Shown here piece by piece: positions 1 to 5,578 of a stretch of 6,197 bases of DNA. Numbering within the stretch: position 1 is the stretch's first letter; every line of letters begins with the position of its first letter. Below the pieces are notes generated by a model that worked only from the letters and a program-made list of their open reading frames with translations, made no database searches and was not told the DNA's origin. Made by a program: the position numbers and the translations under genes. The DNA is from Peptococcaceae bacterium (lineage in GTDB: Bacteria > Bacillota > Peptococcia > Peptococcales > Peptococcaceae): positions 1-6,197 of the forward strand of contig JAGARS010000001.1 in NCBI GenBank assembly GCA_017622155.1. The letters run 5' to 3'.

Positions 1-60
1 CGCAGATTGCGACGGGATTTCTTGTATTGTATTGCAATGTTGTTAGGGTAAACTGCAAAT
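1..60. other. Left-edge stretch, possibly the tail of a convergent plus-strand gene
   Basis: All three plus-strand frames run open from the left edge and stop by base 62. Frame 1 ends in TAA at 49-51 with the tail RRDFLYCIAMLLG, frame 2 stops at 42-45, and frame 3 ends at TAA 60-62. A gene converging on rpsT here could share the terminator at 61-91. In many Bacillota holA (DNA polymerase III delta subunit) is near rpsT, which makes it a guess for the neighbour. Sixteen codons are too few to identify it, and the stretch may equally be non-coding. Confidence 0.2.
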
Positions 61-91
61 AAAAAAACGACTGTATGCACAGTCGTTTTTA
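61..91 (-). terminator. Intrinsic terminator of rpsT, probably bidirectional
   Basis: The perfect stem ACGACTGT (67-74) and ACAGTCGT (79-86) encloses the 4-nt loop ATGC. It is flanked by an A-run (61-66) and a T-run (86-90), which lengthen the stem by A-T pairs. Read on the minus strand, the hairpin lies 23 bases past the rpsT stop codon and is followed by seven Ts, a canonical Rho-independent terminator. Read on the plus strand it is followed by five Ts, so it could also stop transcripts arriving from the left. Confidence 0.9.
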
Positions 92-113
92 TATGAACCA
101 GATAAAGCCTCAA

Positions 114-374
114 TTACATAGCGTTAACCATTTTTGTTAAGCGAGATTTTTTGTTCGCTGCATTGTTTTTATGCAGGATACCTTTGGAAGCTGCTTTGTC
201 GATTGTTTTGATAGCAACAACCAGAGCTGCTTTTGCTGCTTCAGCGTCTTTTGCTGCTACAGCTGCTTCAACAGCTTTGATGGTGGTTTTTACTTTAGAC
301 ATAGCGCTTTTGTTTCTTAAAGTACGAACTTTAGCGATCTGGGCACGTTTCGCTGCAGATTTGATATTTGCCAA
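114..374 (-). CDS. rpsT: 30S ribosomal protein S20, TTG start
   Basis: This encodes the small basic protein S20, which binds 16S rRNA in the 30S subunit and helps its assembly. The 86-residue product begins MANIKSAAKRAQIAKVRTLR and continues as a lysine- and alanine-rich helical protein ending in a KKSRLTKMVNAM tail, which is the whole length of the family. The frame can be opened three codons earlier at a GTG (381-383), but that codon overlaps the ribosome binding site AAGGAGG (383-389 on the minus strand). The TTG at 372-374 sits 8 nt beyond that site and gives the standard MANIKS N-terminus, so I take TTG as the start. E. coli rpsT also starts with UUG, and there the weak start is linked to autoregulation. 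The gene appears monocistronic: it has its own promoter (485-513) and terminator (61-91), and it is divergent from spoIIP. Confidence 0.96.
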   Translation of the reverse strand: MANIKSAAKRAQIAKVRTLRNKSAMSKVKTTIKAVEAAVAAKDAEAAKAALVVAIKTIDKAASKGILHKNNAANKKSRLTKMVNAM

Positions 375-382
375 GATAGTCA

Positions 383-389
383 CCTCCTT
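383..389 (-). promoter_or_regulatory. rpsT ribosome binding site that fixes the TTG start
   Basis: On the minus strand AAGGAGG is followed by 8 nt (TGACTATC) and then TTG. The spacing suits the TTG and rules out the in-frame GTG, whose first G is the last base of the Shine-Dalgarno sequence. Confidence 0.88.
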
Positions 390-404
390 CGATTACTAAA
401 ACAA

Positions 405-429
405 AGCGGAAACAGGACGAGATTCCGCT
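405..429 (-). promoter_or_regulatory. Hairpin in the rpsT 5' leader
   Basis: The perfect 7-bp inverted repeat AGCGGAA (405-411) and TTCCGCT (423-429) has an 11-nt loop. It lies in the predicted rpsT leader, about 15 nt upstream of the Shine-Dalgarno sequence. No T-run follows, so it is not a terminator. A role as an mRNA structure bound by S20 is possible by analogy with ribosomal protein autoregulation, but that is inference. Confidence 0.45.
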
Positions 430-484
430 GTATTTACATGTTTGAGACACAAGTTAAAATCGAACATGAAATTTAACAGATAAC

Positions 485-513
485 ATTTTACCATGTCCGT
501 CTGAAAAATGCAA
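485..513 (-). promoter_or_regulatory. Sigma-A-type promoter of rpsT
   Basis: On the minus strand there is a -35 TTGCAT (513-508), a 17-bp spacer and a -10 TAAAAT (490-485), with an extended -10 TGG directly before it. Transcription would start near 478, giving a leader of about 100 nt. Confidence 0.7.
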
Positions 514-535
514 CGAAAAAAGCGAGAAAAAGCAT

Positions 536-564
536 GAATAATTGCTACAAATTACACATATATA
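536..564 (+). promoter_or_regulatory. Possible sigma-E-like promoter of spoIIP
   Basis: GAATAATT (536-543) and CATATATA (557-564) are 13 bp apart. The -10 shares the CATA core and a further A with the sigma-E consensus CATACAAT, but the match is partial. In B. subtilis spoIIP is expressed in the mother cell under sigma-E. The DNA here is very AT-rich, so a chance match is quite possible. Confidence 0.3.
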
Positions 565-609
565 TTATTATCTAAAATAATCAATTGAAACGGAAATGGG
601 ACGAGTTGC

Positions 610-1671
610 ATGAAAGTTCATAAATGGAGCAGCATGTGGTTTGTATGGTATAAGCGGTATAAAGTACTGGGGATGGTGCTGCTGGTTCTGGCGGCCGGTA
701 TATTTGTGTTTTGTGATAAGTCTCATGATGAAAGCGTGGAAAGTATCGCAGTGCTGCAAACACCTGACACTGCGGAGGCGACAGTACAGGTCTCTTATCA
801 TCAGACAGCGCAGTGCATGCTTGATATGGGTTTGGCGTTTTCTTCTGCGCAGGATTCTTTGCGCGATATGCTATGGCGTTTTCTGGCGGATATTTTGCCT
901 GAGAATGGCTATTTACATGTGGCCGGAGGAATTCCTATCCTGCAAATGAAAGAAGGCCATATCACGAAAATAATCGCTGAGGAAGAGGCCTATTATGCGG
1001 CGGCCTGGATTTCAGATATCTGGAAGCATTCTTTTGAACAGGTAGGCAATCTGACCTTGTCGGAAGAAGTGCAGGTGATTTTGTATCATACACATAATGC
1101 TGAAACCTATTTGCCTGATGATGGTGTCAGCAAAGTAAGCGGGCAGAACGGCGGCGTGGTAGATGCAGCAAAAGTGTTTCGGGATGCGCTGCAAAAAAAA
1201 TACGGCATTCGCACAGCACACAGTACCACAATTCATGATTATCCGGACTGGAGCCGATCCTATCAGAACTCATTGAATACTGCAAAACAGCTGCTGAAAG
1301 CATATCCGGAGGCGCAGGCGGTGTTTGACATTCATCGGGATGCAGGGTTTACATCCAAAAAGACCACCACCGCTACGGTGCATGGTAAAAAAGCGGCAAA
1401 AATTATGATGGTAATCGGGTGTAACCACGACAACTGGAAAGAAAATCTGGCATTTGCAAGACTGCTGGAGGCAAAATGCAATGAACTGTATCCGGGGCTT
1501 TTGCGCGACCAGATTCGAATCAAAGAGACCGGGCGGTATAATCAGCAGCTGGACGGGCATGCAGTACTTCTGGAGATTGGCTCTGATTTGAATACACAGG
1601 CAGAAGCCGAATATTCTATGGAGTGTTTTGCCCATGTAGTATATGAAGTGCTGGAGGATTTGAAATCGTAA
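610..1671 (+). CDS. spoIIP: Stage II sporulation protein P, engulfment cell-wall hydrolase
   Basis: SpoIIP cleaves peptidoglycan (amidase and endopeptidase activity). With SpoIID and SpoIIM it drives septal thinning and membrane migration during engulfment of the forespore. The 353-residue protein has a short basic N-terminus, one membrane anchor (about residues 19-35) and an extracytoplasmic stretch to about 150. The catalytic domain (about 155-350) carries LYHTHNAETY with H160, H162 and E165, FDIHRDAG with D240 and H242, and YNQQLDGHAVLLEIG with E322, followed by NT (328-329) and a conserved AEAE stretch. This order is typical of the SpoIIP family. The B. subtilis protein is about 400 residues, so this one is somewhat short, mainly before the catalytic domain. 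The ATG at 610 has only a weak site (GGGACGAG). Unlike in Bacillus, where gpr lies between rpsT and spoIIP, here spoIIP is divergent from rpsT with no gpr between them. No terminator is visible after it. Confidence 0.92.
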   Translation: MKVHKWSSMWFVWYKRYKVLGMVLLVLAAGIFVFCDKSHDESVESIAVLQTPDTAEATVQVSYHQTAQCMLDMGLAFSSAQDSLRDMLWRFLADILPENGYLHVAGGIPILQMKEGHITKIIAEEEAYYAAAWISDIWKHSFEQVGNLTLSEEVQVILYHTHNAETYLPDDGVSKVSGQNGGVVDAAKVFRDALQKKYGIRTAHSTTIHDYPDWSRSYQNSLNTAKQLLKAYPEAQAVFDIHRDAGFTSKKTTTATVHGKKAAKIMMVIGCNHDNWKENLAFARLLEAKCNELYPGLLRDQIRIKETGRYNQQLDGHAVLLEIGSDLNTQAEAEYSMECFAHVVYEVLEDLKS

Positions 1672-1683
1672 ACAATTCTAAAA

Positions 1684-1712
1684 TAGACAATCTTGCGGGC
1701 GCATGGTAAAAT
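1684..1712 (+). promoter_or_regulatory. Sigma-A-type promoter of lgt
   Basis: TAGACA (1684-1689) and TAAAAT (1707-1712) are separated by 17 bp, and an extended -10 TGG lies just before the -10. Transcription would start near 1719, about 50 nt before the lgt start codon. This suggests lgt can be expressed independently of spoIIP. Confidence 0.7.
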
Positions 1713-1767
1713 ATAGAGCAGAAATCAAAAATACTTTTCAGTGGATATTGTAAAGGAGTGTATTTGC

Positions 1768-2571
1768 ATGGAGTGGATGAATCCTTCGGTGCTTTTTGCC
1801 GCTGTCGATCCCATTGCATTTTGTATTGGGCCGGTGTGTGTACGCTGGTATGGGCTTTTGATTGCCACGGCGCTTTTGATTGGTGCGGTAGGCGGCTGCT
1901 ATGCCTGTCGGAAAGCGGGGATTGACGAAGATGATTTTCTGACTATTTTTATGGTGATGGCAGTGGCTGCGATTATCGGCGCCAGAGCCTATTATGTCAT
2001 ATTTAATCTGCCGTATTATCTGAATCATCCGGATCAGATTATCGCTGTGTGGAACGGCGGGCTTGCCATTCATGGCGGGCTGATTGCCGGGGTATTTGCC
2101 ATGTGGGCCGGGTGCAAATATTACAAAATTCGTTTCTGGCAGCTGGCGGATATTCTTGCGCCGCTGATGATATTGGGACAAGCCATCGGCCGCTGGGGCA
2201 ATTATTTCAATCAGGAAGCGTACGGGTTTGCGGTAGATAAAGCTGATGTGCCGTGGGCGATGTGGATTGATGGGGCATATCGTCATCCAACCTTTTTGTA
2301 TGAATCCATTTGGAACCTGCTGGTATTTTTCTTTCTGCTGTGGCTTGCGCGTCAGCTGTTTACCCGTGAGGGCGAGGTGGCTTTGAGCTATCTGATGCTC
2401 TACTCGGTGGGGCGCTGTGTCATTGAAAGTTTCCGTACGGACAGCCTGATGCTGGGGCCGCTGCGCATGGCACAGGTGATGAGCCTTTGCCTGATTGCCG
2501 GAGCATTTCTGGTATTGCTTTATCGAAGAAAAACCGGTAAGGCGCTCTTCCGCAACAAGAAATCTTTGTAA
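1768..2571 (+). CDS. lgt: Phosphatidylglycerol--prolipoprotein diacylglyceryl transferase
   Basis: Lgt is a polytopic membrane enzyme that moves a diacylglyceryl group from phosphatidylglycerol onto the lipobox cysteine of prolipoproteins, the first step of lipoprotein maturation. The 267-residue product has the family landmarks in order: VRWYGLL (25-31), NGGLAIHGGLIAG with H102, the signature GRWGNYFNQEAYG (141-153) with R142, N145, E150 and G153, HPTFLYES (173-180), and GRCVIESFR (215-223). Several hydrophobic helices lie between them. Numbering is within one residue of E. coli Lgt through the signature, so the active-site region looks complete. The frame is open further upstream to a GTG at 1741, but AAAGGAG (1752-1758) is 9 nt before the ATG at 1768 and lies inside that longer version, so ATG 1768 is chosen. 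A second ATG at 1777 would drop three residues. No clear intrinsic terminator follows; the next gene has its own promoter. Confidence 0.96.
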   Translation: MEWMNPSVLFAAVDPIAFCIGPVCVRWYGLLIATALLIGAVGGCYACRKAGIDEDDFLTIFMVMAVAAIIGARAYYVIFNLPYYLNHPDQIIAVWNGGLAIHGGLIAGVFAMWAGCKYYKIRFWQLADILAPLMILGQAIGRWGNYFNQEAYGFAVDKADVPWAMWIDGAYRHPTFLYESIWNLLVFFFLLWLARQLFTREGEVALSYLMLYSVGRCVIESFRTDSLMLGPLRMAQVMSLCLIAGAFLVLLYRRKTGKALFRNKKSL

Positions 2572-2622
2572 CAAAAAGAATTGCGTTAAAAAATAAATTT
2601 TATTGTATATATCAAAAAATGT

Positions 2623-2651
2623 TTGCAATCTCCTTTTTTATCTGATATGAT
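2623..2651 (+). promoter_or_regulatory. Sigma-A-type promoter with extended -10
   Basis: TTGCAA (2623-2628), a 17-bp spacer and TATGAT (2646-2651), preceded by TGA as an extended -10. The predicted start is near 2658, about 38 nt before the ATG of the small gene. It is among the best-formed promoters in the window. Confidence 0.75.
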
Positions 2652-2695
2652 AGTACCATAAATAATTTTTAATCAACAGATAAGGAGGATTTGGT

Positions 2696-2968
2696 ATGTT
2701 TGCTTGGAATCGCATTGAACTGCTAGAGACAACATCGTTTGACTATTATATGCTGGTGCGTGTAAAATTGCAGGAACAAGGTATCAAAGTCCAAAGCCGT
2801 CAAGTACCTTTGGACGGAGAGTTTGATAACAATACACAAACTTTGCTGAATCGCCCGCTGGCAGTACATTATATTTATATTCATCAGGATGATGAGGCGC
2901 GTGCCAGAGAGATTATCGATGCTTTGGGGCCAGATGATATACTGCCGGTAGAAGAGTATACATGGTGA
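2696..2968 (+). CDS. Small uncharacterised protein, DUF2007-like
   Basis: I do not firmly recognise this 90-residue acidic, soluble protein. It has no signal peptide, membrane segment or cysteine. The layout is a beta strand with ELLETTSFDYYMLVRVKLQEQGIKVQSR (residues 8-35, starting at E8), in which a helix precedes a strand. A polar, Asn-rich linker follows (about 40-52), then a strand VHYIYIHQDD and helix EARAREII (about 58-76), and an acidic C-terminal tail. The helix-then-EQGI pattern followed by a strand and a D-E-A-x-A-x-x-I-I helix resembles DUF2007 and similar small ferredoxin-like alpha/beta domains in Bacillota, often called putative signal-transducing proteins; no activity is established. 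Translation is well signalled: AAGGAGG (2682-2688) lies 7 nt before the ATG. The gene forms its own unit, with a promoter at 2623-2651 and a terminator at 3017-3051, between lgt and the ilv operon. Confidence 0.85.
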   Translation: MFAWNRIELLETTSFDYYMLVRVKLQEQGIKVQSRQVPLDGEFDNNTQTLLNRPLAVHYIYIHQDDEARAREIIDALGPDDILPVEEYTW

Positions 2969-3016
2969 TACGAGAAAGGGCCGGGCGGATGTTATGGATT
3001 GCAGAAAACCACAATG

Positions 3017-3051
3017 AAAGCAATGTTCCGTAATAGGAGATTGCTTTTTTT
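3017..3051 (+). terminator. Intrinsic terminator after the small uncharacterised gene
   Basis: AAAGCAAT (3017-3024) pairs with ATTGCTTT (3040-3047), and TCC (3027-3029) pairs with GGA (3036-3038) to extend the stem inside. A run of seven Ts (3045-3051) follows. It ends the transcript about 50-80 bp past the stop codon and insulates the ilv promoter downstream. Confidence 0.88.
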
Positions 3052-3101
3052 GTTTGCCTCAAAATACAAATGACGGAATACTGTATACAATCTAAAAAAT
3101 A

Positions 3102-3130
3102 TTGATTTTTGCAATGGGAAAGAGTATACT
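3102..3130 (+). promoter_or_regulatory. Sigma-A-type promoter of the ilvBNC operon
   Basis: TTGATT (3102-3107), a 17-bp spacer and TATACT (3125-3130). The predicted start is near 3137, leaving a leader of about 110 nt before ilvB. A short palindrome, TGTATACA (3082-3089), lies about 12 bp upstream of the -35 and could be an operator half or chance. Confidence 0.75.
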
Positions 3131-3151
3131 AATTAGCAATATATTTGTATC

Positions 3152-3172
3152 ATAACAGGCGACGACTGTTAT
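3152..3172 (+). promoter_or_regulatory. Inverted repeat in the early ilv leader
   Basis: ATAACAG (3152-3158) and CTGTTAT (3166-3172) form a perfect 7-bp inverted repeat around the 7-nt GCGACGA. It lies about 15 nt after the predicted transcription start, so it could be a repressor operator in DNA or a hairpin in the RNA. The function is inferred from position only. Confidence 0.5.
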
Positions 3173-3204
3173 AGTACAAGTAAAAATTTACAAGTGAAAC
3201 AGTA

Positions 3205-3221
3205 CCGACATAGTTTGTCGG
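3205..3221 (+). promoter_or_regulatory. Hairpin just upstream of the ilvB ribosome binding site
   Basis: CCGACA (3205-3210) and TGTCGG (3216-3221) form a 6-bp stem with a 5-nt loop. It ends 10 nt before AGGAGGTG (3232-3239). No T-run follows, so it is not a terminator. It might affect mRNA stability or ribosome access. Confidence 0.45.
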
Positions 3222-3248
3222 AATGAAATACAGGAGGTGTTGTAATCA

Positions 3249-4922
3249 GTGTTAGGTGCTGATATCTTATTACATTGTTTAGAATTGCATGGTGTAGATA
3301 CCGTGTTTGGTTTGCCGGGCGGGGTTGTAATTCCCCTTTACGACAGACTGAAAGAATTTCCGAATATTCATCACGTTCTGGTGCGTCATGAGCAGGGGGC
3401 AGCGCATGCGGCCGATGGCTATGCACGTGCTACCGGGAAAGTAGGCGTATGTTTTGCTACATCCGGTCCGGGTGCCACCAATCTGGTTACCGGGATTGCC
3501 ACTGCGAATATGGACTCTATCCCGATGGTGTGCATTATGGGGCAGGTAGTAAAAGAACTCCTGGGGAAAGACGGTTTCCAGGAAGCGCATATGACATCTG
3601 TGTGTCAGTCCATCAGTAAACACACATATTCTGTAACCGATGCGGCACAGCTGCCGGATATTATTGAAGAGGCGTTTTTTGTGGCACAGGCCGGTCGTCC
3701 GGGCCCTGTAGTCATTGATATTCCGAAAGACGTATTTACGCAGGATGTACAGGTGCCATATAACAGCGGCACAGTGCGTGGCCGTATTCAGAATAAATAC
3801 AAGCCTTGCCAGGTGAGCAAAGAACAGGTGAAAAAAGTAGCGGAATACATTAAAGCTGCAGAACGGCCAATGCTGGTAGTCGGCGGCGGTGTAAACAACC
3901 GTGTTGCCAATAGCGATCTGCTGGTAAGTATTGCAGAAAAAGCAGATATGCCTGTGTCCACAACCTTGATGGCCAGAGGTGTATTTCCAAGTGACAGCAA
4001 ATACAGCGTAGGTATGCCGGGGATGCATGGTACTGTGGAAGCGAACTATGTTGTACAGCATTGCGATTGCTTGCTGGCAGTAGGGATGCGTTTTGATGAT
4101 CGTGTAACCAGTGATACCAGCAAATTTGCACCAAATGCAAAGCATATTATCCATGTAGATATCGATGCTGCTGAAATTGGCAAGACAATCACAGCAGATT
4201 TTCCTATCGTAGCAGACAGTGTTGATTTTCTGGAGGCTCTGAATGACCAGCTGAGTCAGTGCAGTCACAGCACCTGGATGGACGAAGTAGCGGAAAGCCG
4301 TTACGAAGTGCAGTCTCCGGAAGGAAGCGTGCTGCCTCCGAAAGAGACCTTTGCGTTTATTGACAAATGCATAGATGAAAATACCATCGTAGCTACTGAT
4401 GTTGGGCAGCATCAGATGTGGGCGGCGTTGTTTTTAAATACAAAAGGGCCGCGTAAATTTATCACATCCGGCGGTTTGGGCACAATGGGTTTTGGTTTGC
4501 CGGCAGCAATTGGTGTACAGTTTGGCAATCCGGACAAAAATGTTATTTTGATTACCGGTGACGGCAGTTTCCAGATGAATCTGCAGGAACTGGCAATTGT
4601 AAAAAAATATAAGCTGCCGATTAAAATCTGTTTAATGAACAACGGATTTTTGGGCATGGTGCATCAGTGGCAGAAGTTTTTCTACAACGAAAATTATTCT
4701 GCAACCATTCTGGACAGTGCTCCGGATTGGGCGAAACTGGCTGATGCGTACGATATCAAATATATGCGTATTGACACGCTGGATCAGTGCAATGAAACAC
4801 TGCAGGAAGTATTGACCAGTAAAGAGGGCTGGCTCATTGACTTCCGGATTGATGCAAATGCCGATGTGTATCCAATGGTACCGGCAGGCAAAGGTTTGGA
4901 CGATATTTTGGTGGGGGAGTAG
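3249..4922 (+). CDS. ilvB: Acetohydroxyacid (acetolactate) synthase, large catalytic subunit
   Basis: This thiamine-diphosphate enzyme condenses two pyruvates to 2-acetolactate, or pyruvate with 2-oxobutyrate to 2-aceto-2-hydroxybutyrate. It is the first common step of branched-chain amino acid synthesis, in the cytoplasm. The 557-residue length is normal. The N-terminal domain has FGLPGGVVIPLYD (20-32) and RHEQGAAHAADGYAR with catalytic E48. The middle FAD-type domain has GMRFDDRVT (R281 to T287). The C-terminal domain carries the ThDP/Mg motif GDGS (437-440) through NNGFLG (464-469), with D438 and N465 as expected metal ligands, then MVHQW (470-474). The start is GTG, with AGGAGGTG 9-11 nt upstream; no in-frame ATG lies near, and the adjacent TTG would be worse placed. 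The stop is 4 nt from ilvN, whose ribosome binding site is inside the end of ilvB. The pairing with ilvN and ilvC argues for the biosynthetic enzyme rather than a catabolic AlsS. Confidence 0.97.
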   Translation: MLGADILLHCLELHGVDTVFGLPGGVVIPLYDRLKEFPNIHHVLVRHEQGAAHAADGYARATGKVGVCFATSGPGATNLVTGIATANMDSIPMVCIMGQVVKELLGKDGFQEAHMTSVCQSISKHTYSVTDAAQLPDIIEEAFFVAQAGRPGPVVIDIPKDVFTQDVQVPYNSGTVRGRIQNKYKPCQVSKEQVKKVAEYIKAAERPMLVVGGGVNNRVANSDLLVSIAEKADMPVSTTLMARGVFPSDSKYSVGMPGMHGTVEANYVVQHCDCLLAVGMRFDDRVTSDTSKFAPNAKHIIHVDIDAAEIGKTITADFPIVADSVDFLEALNDQLSQCSHSTWMDEVAESRYEVQSPEGSVLPPKETFAFIDKCIDENTIVATDVGQHQMWAALFLNTKGPRKFITSGGLGTMGFGLPAAIGVQFGNPDKNVILITGDGSFQMNLQELAIVKKYKLPIKICLMNNGFLGMVHQWQKFFYNENYSATILDSAPDWAKLADAYDIKYMRIDTLDQCNETLQEVLTSKEGWLIDFRIDANADVYPMVPAGKGLDDILVGE

Positions 4923-4926
4923 AGAT

Positions 4927-5412
4927 ATGAAGCACAAACTGGCAGTATTAGTAGAAAATAATCCTGGCGTATTGGCCAAAGTATCCAATCTGTTCTCCAG
5001 AAGAGGATACAACATTGAAAGTCTGGTAGTAAGTGACACAGAAGATAAAACCATTTCCCGCATGACCATTGTGGTAGAGGGTGACGAAAAAATTATTGAG
5101 CAGGTAACCAAACAGCTGCACAAACTGGTAGATGTTATCAAAGTAAACGATTTAACCAACGATGATATCGTCAGCCGCCAGCTGCTTCTGGTGAGAGTGG
5201 CGGCAGATCGCGACACACGCGGTGAAATCATCCAGCTGATGGATATTTTCCGTGCACGAATCATTGACATTGGGCGCCGCTCTATCATTATTGAAGCTAC
5301 CGGTGATGAAGACAAAATTGAAGCAGTAATCAAATCTCTGCAGCCGTTTGGCATTCAGGAGATTGTAAAGACTGGGGTTTCGGCGATGGTACGAAGCCCG
5401 AAAGAAAAATAA
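4927..5412 (+). CDS. ilvN: Acetohydroxyacid synthase, small regulatory subunit
   Basis: This subunit binds the IlvB dimer, stimulates it and makes it sensitive to valine. The 161-residue length matches the IlvH/IlvN family. The N-terminal ACT domain (about residues 3-75) starts KLAVLVENNPGVLAKVSNLF and continues RRGYNIESLVVS. N11, G14 and N29 coincide with positions where changes in E. coli IlvH give valine resistance, so valine inhibition is likely retained. The C-terminal ACT-like domain (about 80-158) includes RQLLLVRV and the FGIQEIVKTG stretch. The same frame is open back to 4837 inside ilvB, but GGGGGAG (4913-4919) is 7 nt before the ATG at 4927 and the extra residues are not family sequence, so ATG 4927 is the start. 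Close spacing after ilvB suggests translational coupling that keeps the subunits in balance. Confidence 0.97.
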   Translation: MKHKLAVLVENNPGVLAKVSNLFSRRGYNIESLVVSDTEDKTISRMTIVVEGDEKIIEQVTKQLHKLVDVIKVNDLTNDDIVSRQLLLVRVAADRDTRGEIIQLMDIFRARIIDIGRRSIIIEATGDEDKIEAVIKSLQPFGIQEIVKTGVSAMVRSPKEK

Positions 5413-5419
5413 AGTTTGC

Positions 5420-5522
5420 TATTTTTGCGCCTGACGTTGTTGTTTTCAAATTTGCTTGCTTACGTACCATATGTACGCCGCACTGCGCAAATTTGAAAGC
5501 CGCCTAGTCAGCCACAAAAATA
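5420..5522. repeat. Nested palindromic element between ilvN and ilvC
   Basis: Four sets of arms are nested around one centre. TATTTTTG (5420-5427) pairs with CAAAAATA (5515-5522). CTGAC (5431-5435) pairs with GTCAG (5507-5511). TTTCAAATTTGC (5444-5455) pairs with GCAAATTTGAAA (5487-5498), a perfect 12 bp. TGC (5457-5459) and CGTAC (5463-5467) pair with GTACG (5473-5477) and GCA (5480-5482) around the loop CATAT. No open reading frame or T-run accompanies it, so it is neither a gene nor a standard terminator. Its compact shape with matching ends suggests an interspersed palindromic repeat or a miniature mobile element; within the operon RNA it would fold into one long hairpin. Confidence 0.75.
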
Positions 5523-5548
5523 TCTGCACTTTAGGCTTGTAATTTGTG

Positions 5549-5577
5549 TAGGGGGCGCTGTCCTCAGCGTCCCGCTA
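5549..5577. repeat. GC-rich bulged hairpin upstream of ilvC
   Basis: GGGGCGCTG (5552-5560) and CAGCGTCCC (5565-5573) pair over nine positions, with one G-T wobble, around the loop TCCT. Past a single bulged G (5574), TAG (5549-5551) pairs with CTA (5575-5577), giving 12 pairs in all. No T-run follows, so it does not look like an intrinsic terminator. It ends about 20 nt before the ilvC ribosome binding site and could be a 3'-end or processing barrier, or an extragenic repeat. Confidence 0.65.
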
Positions 5578-5578
5578 A

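Noticed and set aside
1741..1767. GTG start giving a longer Lgt
   Set aside because: The ribosome binding site lies inside this extension and fits the ATG at 1768.
2572..2622. AT-rich palindrome AATAAA-T-TTTATT after lgt as a terminator
   Set aside because: It has no GC pairs and a one-base loop, so it would not form a stable terminator hairpin.
1738..2628. Minus-strand 296-codon open frame opposite lgt
   Set aside because: The plus strand encodes Lgt with all its signature residues; the minus frame is rich in His, Gln and Pro, as expected of a shadow.
2989..3033. Fourteen-codon ORF (MLWIAENHNESNVP) overlapping the terminator, as a possible leader peptide for ilv attenuation
   Set aside because: It has no run of Ile, Leu or Val codons, only a poor AAAGGG-type site before it, and lies upstream of the ilv promoter rather than in its leader.
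3200..3210. AGTACCGACA as a remnant of the T-box motif (TGGNACCGCG)
   Set aside because: Only a few bases match, and there is no specifier stem or terminator in the 110-nt leader.
3223..3255. Ten-codon ORF overlapping the ilvB start codon
   Set aside because: It contains the ilvB ribosome binding site, has no site of its own and lacks branched-chain codons. It is best explained by chance.
3279..4412. Long 377-codon minus-strand open frame opposite ilvB
   Set aside because: It is the antisense shadow of a clearly conserved ilvB gene, with no family resemblance or start signals.
4837..4926. Upstream start giving a 191-residue IlvN
   Set aside because: The extra residues come from the ilvB coding region in another frame and do not belong to the family; the ATG at 4927 has a good site.
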